Origin: an uncultured Bacteroidota bacterium
Lineage (GTDB): Bacteria > Bacteroidota > Bacteroidia > Chitinophagales > Saprospiraceae
DNA length: 10,961 nucleotides
Direction of reading: 5' to 3'
Assembly (NCBI GenBank): GCA_937952445.1
Contig: CALGAA010000243.1
Coordinates: 1 to 10,961 of the forward strand
Shown: positions 1 through 6,877 of the stretch, one piece after another
Layout: each line of letters begins with the position of its first letter
Numbering within the stretch: the first letter of the stretch is position 1
Made by a program: the position numbers and the translations under genes
The notes under the pieces: model-generated
Seen by the model: only the letters and a program-made list of their open reading frames with translations
The model's database searches: none
Told to the model about the DNA's origin: nothing

Positions 1-214
1 CGCAATTTCCGAAACATCAGGATAATCGAAGACTGACACACAAAAGCTAAACAAATAAAGGAACATATTCCTGGTCACAAAAATCTGCTCATAGCTGCGG
101 GCAGGAGCAGAGCGAGAATGAGAGATGAGAGCGGGGTAATCCTGTAAGCAATAGAGCAATTTGGTCTTTCACAGGGTATTTCCTCTACCCCGATTACCTT
201 AATATCAGGACGCA

Positions 215-246
215 TTCTGATTTTATTTCAATTATTTATAAATTTG
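215..246 (+). promoter_or_regulatory. Candidate Bacteroidota-type promoter for the four-gene operon
   Basis: TAAATTTG at 239-246 is an exact match to the Bacteroidota -7 consensus TAnnTTTG. Nineteen bases upstream lies TTCTG (215-219), one mismatch from the -33 TTTG element at the standard spacing. Transcription would start near 253 and give an untranslated leader of roughly 160 nt before the Tm-1-like gene, which would include the structured element at 271-349. The -7 box overlaps an AT-rich imperfect palindrome (about 227-248) that could be an operator. This is a motif match only. Confidence 0.42.
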
Positions 247-270
247 AATGTAAGAGTGCTTTAGGATTTT

Positions 271-349
271 AGGTGGACTCGGGATCGATATCCTTACCCG
301 CGATCTTTCAGAATGAAATGTTGCTTTACATCTTACTTTAAAGTCCATA
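271..349 (-). pseudogene. tRNA-like relic (degenerate), or structured leader element
   Basis: Read on the minus strand from 349 to 271, the sequence has the order of tRNA parts. A 5' acceptor strand (343-349) ends TGGAC and a 3' strand GTCCACC lies at 272-278, pairing at 5 of 7 positions. A D-arm-like segment ends AAGCA, an anticodon-arm-like segment follows with poor pairing, and then GCGGGT and TCGATCCCG match a T-arm. The T-loop carries an extra AAGGATA between T54 and T55, so it cannot be a working tRNA as drawn. No isotype can be assigned. On the plus strand the same bases fold into a closed multi-branch structure: TGGACT/AGTCCA at 274-279/342-347, CGGG/CCCG at 280-283/297-300, TTTCA/TGAAA at 306-310/314-318. 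A structured 5' leader is therefore the alternative. Confidence 0.4.
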
Positions 350-412
350 ATTGATGCACAAAAATTATTTACGAGACCTACTTCTCTAATTTGAAAAAAA
401 CCGAAACCAATA

Positions 413-1648
413 ATGCGGGAAAAACCTATTGTTATCCTTGTCGGAACCTTTGATACCAAACCAGGTATCTTCGACGAACTTTATCAGTCGCTTGAATCCG
501 AAAAATGGGAGATTGTTGGCGTCAATACGGGAACATTTGGATCAAAGGTCAATTTTGATGTTCAATTCGAAGCAGAAGAAGTTGCACAAGTAGGAGGACA
601 ATCCCTGACCCAACTTTTGACAGATAAATCCCGAACCCAATCTATCGAAACGATGGGGAAGGGGAGTCGGATTATATGTGAGAACCTGGTCCAGAACAAG
701 CAGGTAGTGGGTGTGATCAGTGCAGGCGGGGGAGGTGGAACCTTCATGGCAATGCAAGCCATGCAGTCCATCCCTTATGGGATTCCAAAGGTTTGTATAT
801 CCACCCTCGCAGCGCGGGACCTTTCCGCACAAATGGGTGCCAAAGATATTGTATTAGTTCCCTCGATCGTTGACGTTTCCAATTTAAATTCCCTCATCAA
901 ACCCATTTTAAACCGATCAGCCAGAATGTTGGAGGCGATGATCGATGACTATCTTAAAGAGAAAGAGGCAGAGGAAAAAACACATAAAGTGGCCATCAGT
1001 ATGTTTGGCAATACCACGCCTTGCGTCGAAAATTGCCTGAAATTACTGGAACAGAAAGGAATTGAAGTTTTTACTTTTCATGCCACTGGTGTGGGCGGAC
1101 GTACCATGGAATCCCTCATTACAGAGGGTTTGTTTGACGGGGTACTTGACATCACGACCACGGAACTCGCTGATTTGTTATGCGGTGGGGTATTGGATGC
1201 GGGGCCGGAACGATTGGATGCAGCTCTGGAAACCGGAATTCCGCAAGTCATAGTTCCGGGGTGCCTGGACATGGTCAATTTTACATATCGGGATCAGGTT
1301 CCAGGTCAATATCGTGAGCGGAATCTATACCAATGGTCACCCGATGTGACTTTGATGCGGACGAACGTGGACGAAAATAAACGACTCGGTCAGTGGATTA
1401 TGCAAAAGCTCAACAAAACCCGCCGGCCACTGTATCTCCTGATTCCCCTGAAAGGAATTTCAGAAATTGATCGGGAAAGAAGTTCGTTTTACGACCGCGA
1501 AGCCAACCAGGCCCTATTTGAGGCATTAAAAAATAACATCGAAACGGATCTCATTGAATATATTGAGGTCGATCACCATATTAATGATCCAGAATTCGCT
1601 GAAAAGGTAGTAACTTGTTATTTTCGGCTCGTTCAAACGATTCGCTAA
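413..1648 (+). CDS. Tm-1-like ATP-binding domain protein (UPF0261 family)
   Basis: This 411-residue cytoplasmic protein belongs to the UPF0261/Tm-1-like family. The bacterial role is unknown; in tomato the homologous N-terminal domain of Tm-1 binds nucleotide and tobamovirus replication proteins. Family hallmarks are visible: the opening strand with VGTFDTK (10-16), the glycine-rich loop SAGGGGGT (103-110), PSIVDVSNLNS (150-160), GVGGR (226-230), and the conserved run DITTTELAD followed by GGVLDAGPERLDAA (246-271). Length is normal for the bacterial stand-alone form. The ATG at 413 is the natural start because the family's first beta-strand begins at residue 5; no Shine-Dalgarno is present, as in its neighbours. 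It is first in a four-gene operon and is followed after 33 bp by the barrel gene that forms the C-terminal half of Tm-1 in plants. Family assignment is firm; function is not. Confidence 0.93.
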   Translation: MREKPIVILVGTFDTKPGIFDELYQSLESEKWEIVGVNTGTFGSKVNFDVQFEAEEVAQVGGQSLTQLLTDKSRTQSIETMGKGSRIICENLVQNKQVVGVISAGGGGGTFMAMQAMQSIPYGIPKVCISTLAARDLSAQMGAKDIVLVPSIVDVSNLNSLIKPILNRSARMLEAMIDDYLKEKEAEEKTHKVAISMFGNTTPCVENCLKLLEQKGIEVFTFHATGVGGRTMESLITEGLFDGVLDITTTELADLLCGGVLDAGPERLDAALETGIPQVIVPGCLDMVNFTYRDQVPGQYRERNLYQWSPDVTLMRTNVDENKRLGQWIMQKLNKTRRPLYLLIPLKGISEIDRERSSFYDREANQALFEALKNNIETDLIEYIEVDHHINDPEFAEKVVTCYFRLVQTIR

Positions 1649-1681
1649 CATTTTTAAGAACATTCTAAAAAACAAATTTAC

Positions 1682-2542
1682 ATGCCAAATCCATGGACGG
1701 GAGTGGGAAATCCCTATACCAAACAAGAAGTGAGAGAACGACTGCTCAAAACCCTCGAAAAGGGCAAAGCTATCATAGGTGCCGGAGCAGGAACAGGTAT
1801 TAGCGCCAAATTTATAGAGAAGGGTGGAGCCGATTTCATCATCATATACAATTCAGGGCGCTTTCGCATGTCAGGACATGGTTCGACAGCGGGAATGATG
1901 GCTTACGGCGATGCCAATGCTGTGGCAATGGAAATCGGTGAATTTGAGGTGTTGCCGGTGGTGGAGGAAATCCCCGTTATATGTGGGGTCCATGGCAGTG
2001 ATCCCCGACGCCGGATGTGGCACTTTTTGGGTCAGGTGAAAGATATGGGATTTTCGGGCGTCAATAACTTTCCGACGCACAGTATTGTCGACGGACATTT
2101 TCGACAGGTGTTGGAAGAAACCGGGATGAGTTTTCAAAAGGAAGTGGAAATGATCCGCCTGGCTACGATGATGGATCTTTTTTCGGTTGTTTACGTCGCC
2201 AAGCCAGAGGAAGCTATCCAAATGGCCGACGTAGGTGCTGATGCGATTATCGCTCATGTGGGAACCACTGTCGGGGGTTCGATCGGTGTAAAAGGAGCAA
2301 CGGCATCGATGGACGAAGCTATCGAACGAACCCAGCAGATAATTGACGCAGGCCGTAAATCCAACCCGGATGCCATTTTTCTGACACATGGTGGCCCGAT
2401 CAATACACCTGAAGATGTGCGGCATGTACTCAGCCAAACCGATGGGTTGCATGGTTTTGTCGGCGCATCCTCACTCGAAAGGATGGGGGTCGAAGAATCC
2501 CTGACCAACCTCACCCGGGAATTTAAATCCATAAGCTTATAG
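1682..2542 (+). CDS. Phosphoenolpyruvate hydrolase-like TIM-barrel protein
   Basis: This 286-residue protein belongs to the family Pfam calls PEP_hydrolase (TIM-barrel signal transduction protein), equivalent to the C-terminal half of plant and fungal Tm-1-like proteins. The name comes from an assumed PEP-hydrolase-type chemistry; the real substrate is uncertain. Conserved segments include IIGAGAGTGISAKF (31-44), ADFIIIYNSGRFRM (50-63), YGDANAVAMEI (75-85), VICGVHGSDPRR (99-110), the barrel strand GVNNFPT (126-132), AHVGTTVGGSIG (191-202), and the late strands IFLTHGGPI (232-240) and GFVGASSLER (258-267), which resemble a phosphate-binding end of a TIM barrel. No signal peptide is seen, so it is cytoplasmic. 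It lies 33 bp after the UPF0261 gene and 4 bp before the cupin gene, so co-translation or complex formation with its Tm-1 partner is likely. The family call is secure; the activity is inference. Confidence 0.92.
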   Translation: MPNPWTGVGNPYTKQEVRERLLKTLEKGKAIIGAGAGTGISAKFIEKGGADFIIIYNSGRFRMSGHGSTAGMMAYGDANAVAMEIGEFEVLPVVEEIPVICGVHGSDPRRRMWHFLGQVKDMGFSGVNNFPTHSIVDGHFRQVLEETGMSFQKEVEMIRLATMMDLFSVVYVAKPEEAIQMADVGADAIIAHVGTTVGGSIGVKGATASMDEAIERTQQIIDAGRKSNPDAIFLTHGGPINTPEDVRHVLSQTDGLHGFVGASSLERMGVEESLTNLTREFKSISL

Positions 2543-2546
2543 TCTT

Positions 2547-2960
2547 ATGAGGAAAGATTGGAAATTCACCCGATCGCGTGAATTGTTGTACGAAAAGGTG
2601 GAAGGACGGGAACACTATTGGCATTATCATCCTCAAACGATTGAAAATGCAGAATCCTTTATGGTGAAAGTGGTGGTCAAAAAGACAGATGGTCACCCGT
2701 TTCATGTTCATCCGGAGATGCATGAGATTCTCTACGTTCTCCGGGGACGGGCCGAGCAATGGATAGAAGACGAGGTTCAAATTCTGGAGCCCGGCGATTC
2801 GGTTTACATCGACGCCGGGGTCGTGCATGCCACGTACAATGCCGGTGAGGAAGATTTGGAATTTTTGGCCATTCTTTCTCCTCCGACCGGATGGGAAGCG
2901 GGAACGGTGGACATGAGCACTGAACAGCCATACTCAGAATATCGTCGTAAAAACATTTAA
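2547..2960 (+). CDS. Small single-domain cupin protein
   Basis: This 137-residue protein has one cupin barrel. Both cupin motifs are readable. Motif 1 is G49-x3-H53-x-H55-x4-E60-x6-G67. Motif 2 is G83 followed by G91-x2-H94-x3-N98. The ligands H53, H55, E60 and H94 make a complete metal site, so an enzymatic role (dioxygenase, isomerase, or sugar/lyase-type) or a metal-dependent sensor is possible. There is no DNA-binding domain and no signal peptide, so it is probably a cytoplasmic enzyme. The start lies 4 bp after the barrel gene's stop, indicating tight translational coupling. Its place between the Tm-1 pair and the large envelope lipoprotein suggests it acts on an intermediate of the same pathway. 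The substrate cannot be deduced. Confidence 0.9.
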   Translation: MRKDWKFTRSRELLYEKVEGREHYWHYHPQTIENAESFMVKVVVKKTDGHPFHVHPEMHEILYVLRGRAEQWIEDEVQILEPGDSVYIDAGVVHATYNAGEEDLEFLAILSPPTGWEAGTVDMSTEQPYSEYRRKNI

Positions 2961-2986
2961 TCTTTAGGAAATTTAATCCATATACC

Positions 2987-5900
2987 ATGATCCGTACCAA
3001 CTCAAATATTAGAACGCTCCTAATCTTGACACTGGGATTCATATTTATATCCTGTGGGGATAAAAAAGAACCACCTCCACCTCTTTCGTATACAGGTGAA
3101 AATCCCAGAATTCAGGTGCCACTTAGTCCTGAAGACTCGAGAAAACACATTCAGGTACCAGAGGGCTTTGACGTGCAATTGTACGCCGCTGAGCCGGACA
3201 TTATAAATCCTATTGCTTTCACCTGGGATGAACGGGGAAGGCTATGGGTAGTTCAGTCCAAAGACTATCCCCACGGCATCGAAAATGAGGTGGGAGGTGA
3301 TCGCATCACCATTTGCGAAGATACCGACGGGGATGGAAAAGCAGATAAATTCATTGACTTTGCTACCGAACAAAGCCTCACTACAGGTATCACCCTGGTC
3401 AAAGGAGGAGCGATCGTGGCTCAGGCTCCCAACATAGTCTTTTTGGAAGATACGGATGGAGATGATAAAATGGACAAATCAACCATTTTGTTTGGGGGAT
3501 TTGGAATATGGGATACCCATGCCGGCCCATCCAATCTCAAATATGGCATTGACAATAATATTTGGGGTGCAGTGGGGTATTCCGGATTTGATCACAATTT
3601 CAGCGGACAGGAAGTGTCCTTCAAAATGGGGGTCTACCGATTCCAACCGGAAGGAAAATGGTTTGAGCCCGTTGGACAATTTAACAACAACACATGGGGG
3701 CTTGGATTTAATGAAAATCATGAGGTTTTTGGCTCTACTGCCAATAACAACCACGCCTGTTTTGTAGGGATTCCGCTCCGTCATTATGAGTACCTGGAAA
3801 AATTACCATCGTGGGCAGTGAACGCCGATTTTATACAGGGGCACTATGAAATTTCACCCGTGGACACCGTTCCACTCCAACAGGTAGATGTCCGGGGTGG
3901 TTACACGGCTGCTTCCGGCGCTAATTTTTATACCGCCCGCAACTATCCCGAAGAATATCAAAATCAGATGTATGTATGTGAACCCACCGGACATTTGGTG
4001 CACATTGCACGCATGGAAAGAGACGGGGCGGGTTACAAAGAGGTAGATGGAGGTAATATTTTTGCCAGCACCGATTCCTGGTCAGCACCAGTCCACGCAG
4101 AAACCGGTCCCGACGGAAATCTATGGGTGGCGGATTGGTATAGTCCTGTGATCCAGCACAATCCGGATAGCAGAGGGATGGAAAATCAGGTATGGAATAC
4201 GGATAAAGGGGAAGGAAACGCACACATTAATCCTCTTCGGGATTATCAACACGGGCGGATATACATCATTACGTACGGTCGAAATAAGAAATCCGGAATC
4301 CAACAGCTGGATCGGGAAAACGAGGCAGAACTTCTGAAGGCTCTGCAAAGCGATAACATGTTTTGGCGGACTACTGCCCAACGGATCATCGTAGAAGAAG
4401 GCTACGAGTCATTGATTCCTGACCTCATTCAATTGGCGAAGTCCACTTCTTCAAAATCAGAACAGGCGGTCGCATATGCTTTGTGGACGCTCAATGGTCT
4501 CAATGCATTTGAAAACAATCATGCTGAAGCTTTTGAGGCCCTGTATGCCGGCTTGTCACATCCTTCGTTTGTAGTGCAAAAAGCAGCCCTGGAAATTCTT
4601 CCAGTCTTGGAAGAAAGCAGTGACCAACTTGCGAAATCCGGATTGTTAACCCATGAGGATCCCCGGGTACGGCTGGCCGCGCTGCTCAAAGCAGGTGAGC
4701 TGCCTGAAACCAGTACATTGTTCACGGAAATTGATCAACTGGCCAACGATCCAGCTACTGCGGAGGACAAATGGCTCGATGCCGCATTGAAAATTTATTA
4801 CCGGGAGGAAAATAAAGAATTTGTGGACCCGGAAAAAGTTCGTATGCTTCTTTCCTCTGCTGATGAGGAAACGGTCCGGTGGAAATACACGACCGAAGCA
4901 CCAGGAGAAGACTGGATGAAAAATGATTTCGATGACTCCGCCTGGTCCACTGGTGAGGGGCAATTTGGAAGTGATAATTTTGATTTGGTCAAAACACCCT
5001 GGTCAACAGACGACATTTGGCTGCGACGTCATTTTAATTTGGATAAAGTTGGTTCTGAAATCGTGCTCAAAGTAGCCCATGACGAAGACTACGAAATTTA
5101 TGTCAATGGACAATTGCTCTTTGCGGAACCTGGATATAATTCAAGCTACCGCTATATCAAAATGGATGAGGACAAATCCGAATTGTTTCAGAAAGGGCAA
5201 AATGTTATCGCGGTGCATTGTAAAAACACCAATGGCGACCAGTTGATCGATGTGGGCATTGGTGAAATCGCTCCGGTAAAAGCTGACCAAAGTTTTGTTC
5301 TCAATGCCGTCAATCAAAAAATGGCCTACGATAAAGAAGTATTATATGCTACTGCCGGACAAACGATTGAAATTATTCTCAACAATACGGATCAGATGCC
5401 GCACAACCTCGTCCTTATCCAACCCGGGACAACCGAGGCTTTCGGTGGTATGGTCGATGAATTTATGACCAGCGACAAAGCAGAAGCGTTGGGATATGTT
5501 CCACCTTCCAGGTATGTACTGGGTTCCACGATCATGGTCCAGCCTGGAGAATCCGGCTCGATGGTCGTCACCCTGCCCGAAACTCCTGGAATTTACCCCT
5601 ACGTCTGTACCTTCCCCGGCCATTGGCGCATGATGCAAGGTATTTTGATTGTTCGGGCTCCGGGATCGTACATATCGGAGGACGAGACTGCTTTGCGGAT
5701 CGCTGCCATGGGAGGAGGCGGATCGCATGACTTTCAGAAGTATTTTGGAATCGCGGACGGAGAAATTCTGAGCGAAAATGGAAATAATACGGTGTTGTAT
5801 ACCGAAGAGGTCTCTACGCTGAAATCCTGGCTGCCCACTACCGATGTTTTCTTCCTGACCAATAACCAACCCTTTGATCAGGAAACAAAAGATCTGATTT

Positions 5901-6331
5901 TCAATCGTGTTAACCAGGGTATGAACCTGATGATCTACCATCCTGGTACGTGGTACAATTGGCAGGATTGGCCGGAGTACAACAAATTACTCGTCGGCGG
6001 TGGATCCCGGTCTCACGAAGCCCTTCAGGAGTTTGAAGTCGAAATTGTCAATCCGGATCATCCGATTACACAGGGAGTTCCGGCTAAATTTAGAATCGTA
6101 GATGAATTGTATCGTTGGGAAAAAGATCCGGATGCAGAGATTGAAGTTCTCGCCATTGGGCGTGGATTGGAGTCCGGAGAAGAGTTTCCAGTCGTATGGA
6201 CTGTCAAACATCCCAATTCCCGAATTGTCTGCAATACCCTGGGACATGATGACCGGGCGCATAGTTTGCCGGCATACAAGACATTGCTGAACAACGCCTT
6301 ACAGTGGGTCAAGCCCCAAAGTGAAATGTAA
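2987..6331 (+). CDS. Multidomain lipoprotein: beta-propeller, HEAT-like, jelly-roll, cupredoxin and ThuA
   Basis: The 1114-residue envelope protein starts with a lipoprotein signal (hydrophobic 11-21, cleavage before C23); the residues after it, G-D-K-K-E, could favour surface export. Residues about 55-430 form a propeller of the membrane-bound dehydrogenase type (PEGFDVQLYAAEP at 58-70), with two DxDGD-type calcium loops (112-120, 155-163). Residues 440-570 look HEAT-like. Residues 630-762 form a jelly-roll like those in glycosidases. Residues 768-892 are an azurin-like cupredoxin with ligands H806, C874, H879 and M883. Residues 902-1110 are a ThuA domain (trehalose-utilisation type; AAMGGGGSHDF at 906-916). 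No CxxCH cytochrome c motif is present, although relatives often carry one. It ends the operon, 26 bp after the cupin. Likely role: oxidation or binding of a carbohydrate-like substrate with copper electron transfer. Domain calls are good; the reaction is inferred. Confidence 0.85.
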   Translation: MIRTNSNIRTLLILTLGFIFISCGDKKEPPPPLSYTGENPRIQVPLSPEDSRKHIQVPEGFDVQLYAAEPDIINPIAFTWDERGRLWVVQSKDYPHGIENEVGGDRITICEDTDGDGKADKFIDFATEQSLTTGITLVKGGAIVAQAPNIVFLEDTDGDDKMDKSTILFGGFGIWDTHAGPSNLKYGIDNNIWGAVGYSGFDHNFSGQEVSFKMGVYRFQPEGKWFEPVGQFNNNTWGLGFNENHEVFGSTANNNHACFVGIPLRHYEYLEKLPSWAVNADFIQGHYEISPVDTVPLQQVDVRGGYTAASGANFYTARNYPEEYQNQMYVCEPTGHLVHIARMERDGAGYKEVDGGNIFASTDSWSAPVHAETGPDGNLWVADWYSPVIQHNPDSRGMENQVWNTDKGEGNAHINPLRDYQHGRIYIITYGRNKKSGIQQLDRENEAELLKALQSDNMFWRTTAQRIIVEEGYESLIPDLIQLAKSTSSKSEQAVAYALWTLNGLNAFENNHAEAFEALYAGLSHPSFVVQKAALEILPVLEESSDQLAKSGLLTHEDPRVRLAALLKAGELPETSTLFTEIDQLANDPATAEDKWLDAALKIYYREENKEFVDPEKVRMLLSSADEETVRWKYTTEAPGEDWMKNDFDDSAWSTGEGQFGSDNFDLVKTPWSTDDIWLRRHFNLDKVGSEIVLKVAHDEDYEIYVNGQLLFAEPGYNSSYRYIKMDEDKSELFQKGQNVIAVHCKNTNGDQLIDVGIGEIAPVKADQSFVLNAVNQKMAYDKEVLYATAGQTIEIILNNTDQMPHNLVLIQPGTTEAFGGMVDEFMTSDKAEALGYVPPSRYVLGSTIMVQPGESGSMVVTLPETPGIYPYVCTFPGHWRMMQGILIVRAPGSYISEDETALRIAAMGGGGSHDFQKYFGIADGEILSENGNNTVLYTEEVSTLKSWLPTTDVFFLTNNQPFDQETKDLIFNRVNQGMNLMIYHPGTWYNWQDWPEYNKLLVGGGSRSHEALQEFEVEIVNPDHPITQGVPAKFRIVDELYRWEKDPDAEIEVLAIGRGLESGEEFPVVWTVKHPNSRIVCNTLGHDDRAHSLPAYKTLLNNALQWVKPQSEM

Positions 6332-6412
6332 ACGATGGTGTACCCAGAAAAATATTCGACATCCGTTGGTTTAACCGGGATAAATAGTATTTGGAGTACA
6401 TATTGTTTACAC

Positions 6413-6430
6413 ATTAATTCAGTAATTAAT
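6413..6430. repeat. AT-rich perfect inverted repeat
   Basis: ATTAATT (6413-6419) and AATTAAT (6424-6430) are perfect 7-bp arms around a CAGT loop, about 82 bases after the large lipoprotein gene's stop. It lacks GC pairs and a T-tract, so it is a poor intrinsic terminator; a protein-binding palindrome or a messenger 3'-end structure is possible. Confidence 0.45.
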
Positions 6431-6719
6431 TCTCTGAAGTGAGGGTATGCGGTGAGTCCTGTAAGGAGGATAGAGCTAGTATGAAATTGTGGGAAAATAT
6501 TGGATAGTTGGGAATGCGGACAAGTTGAGATGTGCTGACTTTGTAGTGGTAGGAGTGAGAATAAATAGGTGCGGGTTCTATTGATGTAGGTGGGAAGCCG
6601 GATTGTCGCAGACTGAACTTAAATTAATGTGGAGAGATTTTAGAGGTTTGGGTTTCTCTGCATTGGCAGATCGTCGGCTGGCAACCTGTACTGTATCATG
6701 GGACCTCAATTTTTGGACA

Positions 6720-6740
6720 ATACTGAATTGATTTCAGTAT
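6720..6740. terminator. Perfect 8-bp hairpin between convergent genes (possible terminator)
   Basis: ATACTGAA (6720-6727) and TTCAGTAT (6733-6740) pair perfectly around the 5-nt loop TTGAT. It lies between two convergent genes, about 390 bases past the lipoprotein stop and about 140 bases past the peptidase stop. The stem has only two G-C pairs and no clean T-run follows on either strand, so termination efficiency is doubtful. Confidence 0.35.
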
Positions 6741-6805
6741 AACTCATCTTTTCAGACAGTGTGGAGCAAACAAAATAGGACTAATCCGCGATTTGTCCGA
6801 TCCAT

Positions 6806-6824
6806 TTCCACAGCATCGGTGGAA
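6806..6824 (-). terminator. Hairpin downstream of the peptidase gene
   Basis: TTCCAC (6806-6811) and GTGGAA (6819-6824) form a perfect 6-bp stem with a 7-nt loop. It starts 53 bases past the peptidase stop codon on the minus strand. There is no following T-tract, so it may stabilise the messenger's 3' end rather than terminate it. Confidence 0.3.
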
Positions 6825-6877
6825 GGTGATCGTTCAGATCCAAAATGCATACAGGCATAGCTTGATCGATCGAAACA

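Larger units (their letters stand above)
1..412. other. Non-coding upstream region with nested inverted repeats
   Basis: No ORF with recognisable protein character covers this 412-base stretch; all three plus frames meet stops early. It holds a purine-rich, C-poor strip (about 99-136), a 6-bp inverted repeat CTGCTC/GAGCAG (85-90/105-110), and a nested structure. In that structure GGTAATC (135-141) can pair with GATTACC (192-198) around a small hairpin GGGTA/TACCC (174-178/186-190). It also contains the promoter candidate and the tRNA-like element listed separately. The first ~50 bases could be the 3' tail of an upstream gene, since plus frame 3 is open from base 3 to a stop at 48-50, but too little is visible to say. 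Confidence 0.6.
6332..6877. other. Convergent intergenic region, G-rich and C-poor, with hairpins
   Basis: These 546 bases between the stops of two convergent genes hold no credible ORF; stops occur in every frame. Positions 6431-6600 have about 63 G against 14 C on the plus strand, a strong asymmetry unlike the flanking genes. Near its start, 6449-6476 resembles 131-157 at the other end of the operon (shared GCGG, TCCTGTAAG and ATAGAGC blocks), which suggests a diverged repeat. Hairpins are listed separately. It may be the remains of a mobile element or an unrecognised structured RNA; nothing identifies either. Confidence 0.55.

Noticed and set aside
232..459. 75-codon minus-strand frame across the leader and first codons of the operon
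   Set aside because: It overlaps the start of the Tm-1-like gene and its middle part is simply a translation of the tRNA-like element; no family resemblance or promoter supports a protein.
1871..2452. 193-codon antisense frame inside the PEP-hydrolase-like gene
   Set aside because: Low-complexity His/Ser/Arg-rich composition typical of an antisense shadow of a real gene.
413..2542. Antiviral (phage defence) role for the Tm-1-like pair by analogy to tomato Tm-1
   Set aside because: Tm-1 resistance is a plant-virus-specific binding effect; the operon context here is metabolic and no defence genes are nearby.
5342..5941. 199-codon antisense frame inside the large lipoprotein gene
   Set aside because: Lies opposite well-conserved cupredoxin and ThuA coding sequence and has no domain features.
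2987..6331. Cytochrome c domain expected at the end of a dehydrogenase-type propeller protein
   Set aside because: None of the seven cysteines forms a CxxCH motif; the redox site is the copper domain instead.
6445..6455. GTATGCGGTGA, resembling the 5' strand of group II intron domain V
   Set aside because: The pairing 3' strand of domain V and its bulge are not found downstream, and no intron reverse transcriptase is present; kept only as a test suggestion.
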